Assembly (NCBI RefSeq): GCF_964199755.1
Contig: NC_133901.1
Location: 5,248,016 to 5,312,015, forward strand
Origin: Larus michahellis
Taxonomy: Eukaryota > Chordata > Aves > Charadriiformes > Laridae
Direction of reading: 5' to 3'
DNA: 64,000 nt
The translations under genes were made by a program, and so were the position numbers. The notes below the pieces were generated by a model. That model searched no databases. It was not told the origin of the DNA and worked only from the letters and a program-made list of their open reading frames with translations. Below are positions 38,301 to 50,300 of this stretch, one piece after another (the stretch's first letter is position 1; the number at the start of each line of letters is the position of its first letter).

Positions 38301-41300
38301 AGAACTTCCTGCTGCAGAAGCTTTAGTCCAGCTGCCATTTCAGACTCTTCCACCTCCACAGACTGTTGCAGTGAATCTTCAAGTGCAGCCGTCGGTACCA
38401 ATTGAAACTCCAGTGGTAAGTGGTAGTATTACAGCCCTTTATTCTTTATCCTCAGCTTCCCTAAATCTGGCCCATTGACTTCAGAGGGAGCTAAACCAGG
38501 TGGTAGACAGAGCACCAGAAGAAAACTACTGATTACAGAAATGAGTTTTAAGAAAACAATAGACATTTTCCTCTGATTTTTTTTTGGCTTTTTGCAATGG
38601 ATCATCAGTCAATGATATCAACCAAGAATTATGAGAGTGCAACTTTTTGACCTAAAATCTTGCCTCCTAATGAAATTGCAGCATATCTAAAGTTAAAAAA
38701 AGCAAGTAAATATATGTCAATGCTTACATCAAAATAAATTTTGATAAATACACCATATGGACTGTAAGCTTTTACCTCTTTATGTTAGTGCAAATATAAT
38801 ACAGGCAATTGAAATTCTGAGTTAGGACAATCATCTCTATACTAGATACGAAGGTGTGTAGCAGATTATTCAGATAATAGAGTTCTGGGTAATTAATTTT
38901 GTACTAACATTGAAAAGATCCTCTTCATAATATGGGAATTTTTGATGCTGTCTTGGTGTTCCCCATCGCTGCCATTTTAATTTAGTTCAGTGTTAGTCTC
39001 AGACGTCAGCAGTTTGTAACTGAAGGTTTCAGCTTCGCTCATGCTGAGCCAAAACCATGTACAGTGAAATAAAACAATACGCATATAATGCTGACACTTA
39101 AGATGGCATTGCCAGGCTTTAGTGGCAACGTGCTGATGAGACTAATGTGAGCAAAAGAATCAACAGCTTTTGTAGGCTTTTTTCAGGTTAACAACAGGTT
39201 AAGGAAGAAGGTGTGCTGTTTAATTTATATTAAGAGGGTAATGATAATCTCAACTCTCTGATACTTCATGTAGAAACTGGGCAAAAGAGTAGAAGCCAGG
39301 TTTGCTTTTGACAAGGTGGTGTTCTACATCCTAATTTGCTGAACTGGCTGTCAGTAATTCATGTAAATTTACTTTAATACTTTTGAGGAAAATACCTTAT
39401 AATATCTGATAACCACTAATGCTTGATAGTCTTGGTGTACTCTTCTGAAATACTTGATTTGATTACACTGCAGTATAAGATAGAGAACAATTTGCAGACT
39501 TGTCATTTTGTTATAAAGCTTGCATTTTGCAGAAGTGTTTAAATAGCTACAAATGTGTGCTTAAATAAAAATACAGTAAACTATAAAGATAAGACGTAGA
39601 AAAAGTCAAGTTCTCTGGCCTGTTGGATAGAACTGTGCCTCTTTATATGTTGCTATTTGTAACAAAATACTGTAATTTCGCTGTGATAGACATTGTGATG
39701 TCCCCAGAGTTCATTGTTTTGTAGGCAGTTTGGAAACTATTTTATTAGGATTTGGAAAGTATTTTATTAGATTAGCATACTTTAACATTTTAACTGGTAA
39801 TTTGTTTTAAAAACTGTATTTATGCAACTCTTTTAAGGTATTAAGATAGAATGGAAATCTCTCTAAAGCAATAGTTTGTTGGATGCAGATTTATCAAGTG
39901 GAGAATGTATGTGAAGAAGAGATGCCCGAGGATTCCGATTGTGTCCATATGGCTAGAACACCTACACCACCCACTTTGTCTCCACCAGCCATACCCTTGG
40001 GGAACGGAGAGGCACTTAATTCAGAAGATCCTTTGTCAGGTGAGAACAAACGTCAAACTAAGGTAGCTGTTCTGCTTAGAAACTTCTACTCGTTATTCGT
40101 GTTTTAAAATAAAAATCTATGATTTTGATCTTTTTTATAATTTAGTGCTATCATTTTTTAAGTAAAGGAAACTGTATAAAATATAATAGAAATCCATGTG
40201 GTAGAACAAATGGTTCAGTCCCAAAGGTGTAGCGTGTATATATATTTGGATAACATATAGCATGGAAAATGCTTGTTTGAGCTCTTTGGCATATACTTTT
40301 ATACTAAAATCTTAACAGGATTGTCAATTTCCAATTAATCTTTTAAGTGATAGCTGTGTGATATGGGCACAATATGCTGACTGATCTGGTGTGAAGATTG
40401 ATGTTACAGAATCGGGGTCAGCAATCAGAAGTTGCTGTCAGAATGGTTGACTACGCTATATGATTCTTTTTGGCACCTTTTTTTTTATATGCCACAGTAA
40501 GGAGCTGTTCTAATGCAAATGCTACCAGTGAACACTTTTCTTCTTCAGTGGAAGATATACATGCCTGTATAAATTGTTGTCCTGCAAACTAAAGTAACTT
40601 CCCCAATGTGCTAAATACACAAATATAAACTCTCTCTATAGATATACATGTGTGTGTATATATATATTTTATGCAGGTAACTGGGTGCTTAGTGATGCTT
40701 AGTGGCTTGATGTTGTATATACTTGTGACCCTGCAGCTTATTGCGGCTCAAAGCATCCCTGAAAATGAATTCTTTCGTTAGAAATACGTCAGCTGCTCAG
40801 TCTCGAGGATCCAATGTTTGAAAATACTGGTTTCTGCTTTTGACTTACGGATTTGTGATTTGTGTAGGTAATTAATGTCCAACTATGTTTATAGCTAGCA
40901 GGTGCTGAGTAAAGGAAAATGTTTATGTGAGAACTGTTTGTTTGTGGAATAGTCTGTAAAGGAAAACCGTCTTGTTTTGAAGGTAAAATCTATAAACCAT
41001 AGGAAAAAGGTTGTGTTACAGGATAATGAGTGCAGAGATGGGCGTGTTTATCACCTCTTAGTTCTGAAATTCTGAGCTAACAGTTGGTTATAAGTGATAA
41101 AAACATAACGTACTTTGTTATTTTTTTTTCAGAACATGGGGGACTACCTTCAGTGACATCATCAGTCAGTGCCTCAGTAATTAAATCTCCATCTGACCCT
41201 TCACATGCCTCTATTCCACCACCACCTCTTTTGCTCCCAGCAGCAACAACAAGGAGCAACAGCACATCAATGCCCAATAGCATTCCTAGCCTAGAAAATA

Positions 41301-44300
41301 AACCTCCACAAGCTATTGTTAAACCACAGATCCTGACCCATGTTATTGAAGGTTTTGTGATTCAGGAGGGGTTAGAGCCGTTCCCTGTAAGTGTAAGAGT
41401 CACAAGGAATTTTTTTACTACTAGTTTTTAAAACAAGCTGTTTTTAAGGGTGATGTTATTTGTGGCTAGTAGCTATTTAGGTCTTGAATAATTTTTCAAA
41501 TGTTGCTTTTGACCTTTTTTCCACTGATTGGTAACCTGTTTCCTACAGCATTCAGTATACTTAAATACTGTTTGTATTGTCTTACGTACATAATCGGAAT
41601 TCATGCTACTGTTTGGCTTGCCAGCATCACTGAATGACAAGGTACTTAAATGAAAACAGAGACACAGTAGAGTAGACAGGCTATATCCAGAGAGAACTAC
41701 AGGGAGTGATTTTACCGTTTGCCAATAACTTCTTTTTACGTTTGTCTGTCTCCTACATACTTTAATTTAAACCTCTGAGATGAGTCTGTGTTAAAATTCT
41801 AAAAGGTTAAAATTTTATTGTTTAAAGCACTGGCCAAGCCCCTTACTGAGCTTGATGTGATTAGTACTGTGTCTAGTAAGGATTACTGTTGAAAATTTAA
41901 ATCCACAAATGGACAGTTTAAAACCTATGGGCCTGCCTTATTAACTAATTCAGTGTCTCTCGTTTTCCCATTCCTTCATCTCTCTACATATAATGCGTTT
42001 CTTCCTTTATTAAACGTAATTGCAAACTCTGCAGAGCAGGAGTTGAGTCTCTGTATTTGTTTGAGAAATGGTATTTAGAGCTTTGGCACTATATAATAAT
42101 GATTCATTGGTACAGAATAGAAACTGATTCTAGTCTCAGGTACAACTGCTAAATTGCAAATATGTTTTCAGTTATTCATTGTTCTCTTAATCACTGTTGC
42201 TTTGCTTTTATTGCAATAGGTAAGTCGTTCATCTTTGCTGGTAGAGCAGCCTGCAGAAAAAAGATTGCTCGTGGAGGGTCAAATTATGAGCGTTGTGTGT
42301 GTTGAATCAGACTTGCAGAATACAAAACATGCAGACAACTCCTCGGACACAGAGATAGAGGATATGATTGCAGAAGGTTTGTAGTTTTTGTTTAAATATC
42401 CATTTTTTCCCCCCTTCAGTTCCGTGTGTATTACAGAATCAATCTTGTCTGTACTCCTGGAATCTCTCTCCAGTCTTTACACTATCTCTAATAGAAACTA
42501 TTTTCAAATTATCTTTACTAGCTACGCATCATGACAGCTGTTGCTTTAGATGGACACGAAAGTCAAGAAACTATGCACTTGTCCTGCTTAGAATACAGCG
42601 GTCTCTGGCTCGACTCATGAGCTAAATTGAGTTCTCCATGTAGTACCCGATATAATCATCATCATGGGTTTTTCAGAACTCAGCAATGAACTATTTTGGT
42701 TGTGTTACACCGCTATTACTGTTCAAGCCCAAACGTAGGTAGCCTCATGAGCATTATGAAATGGCAATTAAACCATGGCCTGGCCCGGAACTCATTGTAT
42801 ATATTCATCCAAGATTTGAAAGTCCAGAATTTTTCAGCCACCTTTGGATTTTCTCTTGCACAGCTTGAGCGATTGCACAGGAGCTGGTTTTGGTGATCTG
42901 TTTAAATTTGTCTTAATGCAACTCTTAGTTTCATTCTCTTAAAATAGTTCTTTTCCCTCTTTTCTGTCAAGACTGTCGTGAGCAGGGTAAGAAGGGACAA
43001 ATACAGTGCCTGCTGCTGCCGCAGGTCTGCATCTGGGAAGTGGCTGGAAGAAGTCAGGGCAGTGTGTCACCATGGCTGTGCTCAGCTACTTTCCACTCCA
43101 AGCATTGAAAATTGTCGCTTAATTAAGACAGTCCATCCCTATATCTTTTCTCATGAGAGCTTTCAAGACGACAAGCCCGATGCCAGTTCGTTAGTTACTG
43201 TGGTTTCCGCCTTGGTGCATGGTACTGAAGTGCAATAGGGAAGTTGGCTGCATCCATTGTGTACCTCCGCAAACAAATTAGCTCAAAATTCAGTCTTCTA
43301 GTTTACTAGATTCTGCTACATTATTTTTTACCGCAGTGATTTGTAGCCATTACCCGCTTATAAGTGTATTGGGTCAGACACAAGTCAAGGATTGCAGGCA
43401 AGGCAAAAGCTTTCCTTAGAAAGCATTCTGAATTCAAGAAGAGCATTAGTTGATAGTGAAGTAAAGTAAGCATGGTTGGCGTTTTTGCTTAAGGCTGTTT
43501 TACTTTACCACTCAGGCGGATATGTATCTCTGCTTGAAATTAAGAGCATATTTTTACTTTTAGCACTGATTTTTAGTAGGAGCTGGTTGAACTTGGAAGC
43601 ACATCACTGAAAGGAAGCATTGATGGGTTGCAGTCCTCCTACATGTTGATACAGCATTTGTGGAAAAGGAAGTCAGAAACTGCGGAAACAGTGCCTGAAA
43701 ATAAAACATAAACCAGGATTTCCTAAATTATAGCTGATTATATGATTGCATTTACTAGTATATCTCAGTATAGTCCAGAGCCCTTCTCAATTTGCTGTGA
43801 CAGCCTAGCTTAGGCAGTGGCAGGTATTTGAAGTGATTTGCTTTGTAGCTGTAACTTTCTTTTGATTATGTTGTAATTAAGTTGTCTGCAAATAAAAACG
43901 AGGAAACAGGTTTTTCAGACTCCATTTTAAAAATATATTACATGATATTCTACTGTAAAGTAATTTGAGGCCCATACATTATTATTCACAAAACTTGATG
44001 TAGGCATGGCAGACTAAATTTTAGAAGGCAAGCATCTGGCATATTAATAGTGGAGGGTCACAGCATGACTGGAAGTTTTCTAAACCTTTGTTTCAATTAA
44101 TTTTAAATTGCTGTTATTTTTTTGGTATTGTCTCTCAGTGAGGGCTTCCATTTAAAGAGTTCTTTGAGGGATGTCCAGTGACATGAAAGCATCAAGCACA
44201 AGAGGCTTTTAAAAAAGTCATCTGGTAAATTGTTTTTACAATAATTGACTTTTTTTGGTTATTTTACAGCTCAATGGAGTTATACTACCTTTCTAGACAC

Positions 44301-47300
44301 AAAATGAGACTTGTAAATCTCTTACTCATGACTGTGCTTAGTAAATTGTTTAGTAAATTGCTATTAAATAAACTTCATTGATCAAGAATACAGGTGGGTT
44401 TTTTTAATAGCTTGTTTCACCCAAAATATTTCAAACAAAAGAAACATTTTGTGGTCTGGTGTATCTCCTAGAATATTTGAAGCTCTGTAATAGTTATTTT
44501 GCCCTTAATTTGTTACAGTAGATCTTAATTCAGTTTTCTTTTCGATAGCATTCCCGAAGAACACTTCAGTATTAACACTATGTTGTTTCTCAGATCTCAG
44601 ACAACTTGTCTGTTGTTTTATGGAATTATTCAAACATTCATGGTTTTGTTTTTAGTTACGGTTCCTGACAGCTGGTGTTAGGTTTATGTACACAATTTGC
44701 AACTACTCATTAGATGAGCTAGTAGAAACCAGCCAGCATTGAGACACATCCGCGTACCCAGAAGCTGAGCAAAGGAGATTTTTCTGGTACTAAACCAGGG
44801 TATGATTGCATGTACGGTAGAAGCACATAAGGCTCGTAGCACCAATTTTTGCTTCACTCCGTTGTCACTATTTCCCACGTAGCATGACCTGGATTCGGAG
44901 TGAGGGTTCTTTTTCCTAGAGAGAGCGCGATTTCTTTGAAGGATGCAGCTCTGGTATTTAACTTCAGTTGCAAGGTTGGTCAAATTTGGGATGTTTCCAA
45001 TTTCCAGTTTTCACTTCTGTGTTATACCAGCTTATTAAGTTGGAGACCTGCAAGGTATTAATTTTCAGTCTGACTCTGCTGTTGGCTTCAGTTATGCCTT
45101 TGAGTCCTGATACATCACATATGTTATTCAGATACCCTTTTCAGTATTTTCAGCTCTTTCTGCACTAGTGGGTTTTTGTTACCTTGTCAGTACAATAGTT
45201 AGTGTTAGCAAGCAGTTTAGTGAGTAAACAGAGTTTTACGAATTCATAGTTAAAATCTTTCAATTAAACTTTGATACCTGCATTTGCAGTAGCTGGCATC
45301 AGAACTTAACAAAGAGTTTAGAACAAAAAGCTAGTTTTCAATTTTTTCAACTAATTATGTAAAATGAAAAGTATAAATGCAGAAGGTGAATAGCAAAAGG
45401 CAAAGTATATGAAACAGTGGCTCGGGTAAATTAGAAATGTGGGAGAAATGTATGTTTGTTTAGTTCTCTGAATTTTTGAGCAATGTATTTTGCCCATGAT
45501 CGCAGCTTGTGGTTGTTTTAATTAACCTGAATGACCACAAAATGTTAGATTTCAGTTTGTGCCAGTTTCACTCCTTCGCTCCTTATGATGTATTTCACAG
45601 ATGGTGCATGGGGATAGGGGTTTTTTTCCATGCCAGAAGGCAAGCTGGTTTGCAGATATGGTGGCATTATTCTAAACCGTACAAACCATGCTTTACCCAC
45701 TAAATGCTGCTTCCAGCAGAAGAGAGCATAGGTATTCAGCACGTGACATGTATGCTGCCTTGGTGCCTTGTACTATCTTCTTTTGGCTTTTTTGCTTTTT
45801 CTTTCACTGACGTTTCTCTCAGCTGGTGTTTGAGTTCTTCACAACGAGCAGGAAAAGTGCCTTCTGATCTCACCAATAACAGAAAAATATTCCGTAACAG
45901 TAGCCTGTAAATCGGTAGATGCTATAATCCTTTTCTTCCTTATATGCAGCTTATCTTTTCCGTAGATAAGATTCAATGTTTTACTTGCTTTCATAAGTCT
46001 CTTTGGTTGTAGCAGTTGCTTATTAAAAGAAAGTATTTTAAAAGGTTAATGCGTTAAGTCATTAGAGGAGAGCTCAAATTTAGACTGTGGAATGCCTGGT
46101 TCTCTTAGTGAACTCTTTATAAGCAATTCATGAGGACTGTAGCACTTCTTTTTAATTGTTCGCTGTGTTTGAGGGAATACTTGCTCATGGATGGCTTGAA
46201 ATTTAACAAAAAAGGTGATTAAGTTCATTTAATAACTTAATTGAAGGTTCGGTTTGCTCAGGATCTTTTCCATAGAGAGTGAAATCTATTACTTGCTTAG
46301 CTTTGCATAATTTTCTGTTAATCAAAGTTTTTAATTAAATGTGTTAGATATTTTAAAATATTCTACCTGCCTGCTTGAGATGAGAAATTTGAATGTAATT
46401 TTGTGTTACTGAAACTGACGTCTTTATGCCTCACTGCTTTCTTTAGAGGGACTGGATGAAATTGAAAATGAACTTCTGAAGTGTGAATTTTGTGGAAAAA
46501 TGGGATATTCTAATAAGTTTCTACGGTCAAAAAGATTCTGCTCCACATCCTGTGCCAAAAGGTACTCTGTCTAGTTATTGCTTATCATTATCTGGTTAAT
46601 GGAATAGCACCCAAATAGTATCCAATCTTGGAAAATAAAGAAAGAGCAAAACATGACTGCCTGCTACCTGAATTTGTAGAGTATATGGGTACAAAGGACT
46701 ATGGTAGATGATAATATATTTCAAGAAGATAGACAAAAGGAATTACAGTAAAATTGCGGACCTCTTTCCAGAGGGTGCCATGAATGCTGTTGGGCTTATG
46801 GGAAGGCGATGGGTATCATGGAAGAGAAATATGTTAAGGGTTGCGCAGTGTTTGGAAATTGGTGCAGAGGTTAATGGGCCAGAAATCGTTATATATTTCT
46901 CATATTCCTGTTGTCTTCCCCTTGATGTTGGGGAATGTCGGAGAAAGAATGCTGGGCTAGGTGGACTTTCTTATAGTTTTGTGTGATGCTAGGGGAAAAA
47001 AACCCACTGAATTTATCTGGGCATAATTGAAATGCTGCATAGACAAAAAGCATTCTTAAATGCTTTTAGTAACAGTGTAAAAATTCTTTATTTGCATAGA
47101 GTAAAATAGAAATATTCATAAACATAAATAATTTAGTGCTTTCTAAAACTTCTCTGTTCTTGAAAATACTAGGTGATGCCATTTGCTTGTACGTGGGTGG
47201 CAGAAGAAAATGGCTGATTTCTGTTTCTCTTTGGGTTTAGTATGTTACTTTTGTTTTGGTTGAGAGAGGAAGAATTCGTAGTCGACATCTGAATGTAACA

Positions 47301-50300
47301 TTTTCCATCATTACAGCTGGAAAATTTATATTTAATCCCAGGTGTTTTAGAAATGGGGAATAGTTTCCCATTTCTAATCACCACAGTTCTTTTTTTTTTC
47401 CCCATCGGTGTGCCTAGAGACCATCTTTCTCTTATGTCTGCTACTGTTTTAATCCCCCATGTGAGACATTCCCATTTCAAGTAGTGGGAATGTGTATTTT
47501 TGATTAAGTGCTTGTTGGGACAATACCAGTGAAATAATCTTGAGAAGGAGTTTGGCCACTTAATCTTAAATTGGGATTTTTTGCCTCCATTCTCCCTTGA
47601 TTTGGGTATCAGCCAGGTAGGGAAAATGGAAGCAGAAGATAAAATGTGACTTTAGGCTTTTAGTGGGCATTTTAGAGAAGCGGGTTTGGACTATGTGATA
47701 AAATGCAAAGGTATTTCTATCATGGAAAATTTTTAAGAATGAGAAAGACGGACATCTTCTAGGGATGATCTAGATCTTGCATCAAGACAAGGGGTTTGAG
47801 TAAATGGCCTTCAAGATACCTCTCTCTTGTATTTCTGCGGCAGCTGTTGTTGTCTTTAATTAGGCAGCATTTCTACAACACTGTAATTTTATGGTTACTT
47901 GATTGAATTCAGTCCAAAAAACTATTAGTGCATCATTGAATATATCTTACTTCTTTAGGCACAGCCTTAGTTGCACTAAGAAATTTGGGCTGTTTACATC
48001 AGACAAGACCAATCGTTGGAATCGGAAATCAGATAGCCAAAGTCTTGGGCGACGCGGGCGTCGACCGAGTGGCCCTGATGGGGCGTCGCGAGATCATTTT
48101 CTTAGACAGGTCTGTGGAATATTTGCTTAAAACTATGGCATTGTTTTGTGAATTACAAATAAAATATAATACTGTAGTGTATTTGTACTACATTTTCCAG
48201 CTTCCAATTACTTATCCATCTGCAGAAGAAGATATGGCTTCTCATGAAGATGCTGTTCCAACTGCCATGACCACCCGTCTGCGAAGACAGAGTGAAAGAG
48301 AGAGAGAACGTGAACTTAGGGAACTAAGAATTAGGAAAATGCCAGAGAGCATTGACTTGTTACCAGTGGTGCAGGCTGACCCCTCAGTATGGACCGTTGA
48401 TGAAGTTTGGGCCTTTATACATTCTTTGCCTGGTATGTCATGTGAAATAACTTGTTACATTTTTTTTAAGTGAAGTTTCTTGCTTTTCAGCAGCAGTGTG
48501 ATGAGGAGGTGGTGTGGTAACAGCATTAGTGTACTTGTTAGTTGGTGACAGAAACTGGAATGTGATTTGTTTCCTCTTGCTTGTTCCTTCAGCACAAATC
48601 CCATGTTGGTAGAACTAGTTGCACTTCTGCTGTTGCATCCCAGCTGATGGAATTAGAGCTGTTCCTCCCTTCAGTCTGACTTCTCTCAAGAGGTCAGTAG
48701 ACAGATCAGACACACTTCCCCCCTTTTACACGTCTGTCTTCTCTTCTCTCCTTACTTACTGCTTATTCAGTAGAAAAAGCAAGAAGAGTTATTTCCCTTT
48801 ATACAACTGACAAATTTGAAAGACCTGCCCTGATACAAGCCACTAAAAAAGAATAAGCAAGTTTCTTCTATAAAGCTAAACTTTGTTTTGCATAGTTTTG
48901 CTCGGTAACTGAAATGCAGAGAACTTCTGCATATAGGCTCTGCATACTGGTAGGCACAGTCTGTTCTCAAAAAAAAAAAGCAAAATCTTTTTTCTCCTCC
49001 TTCACAAACCTCTTCTTTAGCTCGGTATTCACAGTTACCTTTATATCATCTACAGGTTATTTGACATTGATTTATCATTTCCTAACTATCATAAGCTTTA
49101 AAGCTTCACTCCTCACTCTTTCCCAAGGATGCCATTCTTTCTGATCAGATACTGTAATCCTTCCAGGTGACCAGGCAGGTCTCCATAATAGCAGTCGTAC
49201 AAGAATTTTTGTTGCTTACCCATGTAACTCACATATCAAAACATTGACCTGGCTTAAGTTTATTCCTAATTTTCTACTTTTTCTGGAATGCTAAACCATT
49301 TTTCTGTGTTACCCCATGAGGCTAATAACCTGTAAGGAATTATTTAATTGCAAGTCATACGCTTGGGTTCTGACAGATAATCTTGTGTAAGTATGTCAGG
49401 CAAAGAATTGAGTAAGAGATGTCTTAAATCAGCAAAATTCATCCTTGAAGTACCTTTCTTTCGATAGTTTATAAATCACAATTAAGGTACATTATCTGCT
49501 TCTGGGAACCTGCAATGTGAACAAGCAAAGCTCCTTAAGTTTAAAACATGGTCATTCATGTTTCTGCACTTCAGCTGTGTTACTGGAACATAACTGTATC
49601 GCTGCTGGTTTGAGTTACTGTTTTTATAGATTTGGGGCTCTAATTAATTCAATAACTTCTTGATCCTAAGCTCTGCAAAAGAATAAACTTCCTGTCCTAG
49701 AAAACTTAAAGTACCATATAAACACAATTCGCTTGCAAGTATGAAAACAAAATTATTATTCTTAAAATGTGATTTCTGTTCTGAAACCATTACTTTTAGA
49801 ATATTTCACCAGCTGCTGGATCTGGTTTTTTTTTTTGTATTTTATAAACAAGGTCTATAAACAAGGTAATCTTTGATTTTTAATCAAACTTTATATTTCT
49901 CTGTATTTAATGAAAATTTATTATAATTACTCATTCCCATCCATACTAAGGCCAGTTTCTCAAATACTTTCCTTTTAAAAAGTTCAATAGGTATTTAAAA
50001 TGATATTCACAACCTACTAGAATTTTTATCATTACATAGCTACATTCATGGGTTTTGGCAATTTTGGGGTTTATTCTGTTCAATATATTCTCAAGCTACT
50101 CTCTTGAAAAAATATTTTTTCCTGTGCTCTCAGAGTTGAACAATACAAGGAATAATATAATTGTCTTTCATTACGCTATTTTGCAATATATACTTGGTGC
50201 AGTCCCTGCAGACCATCTGCCATGTCTTAGGAGACGCTGATTTGTCAGCTTTTGATGAACATTAGGGACATCTGGTTTGATTTACAGCTTTCTGCATAGA

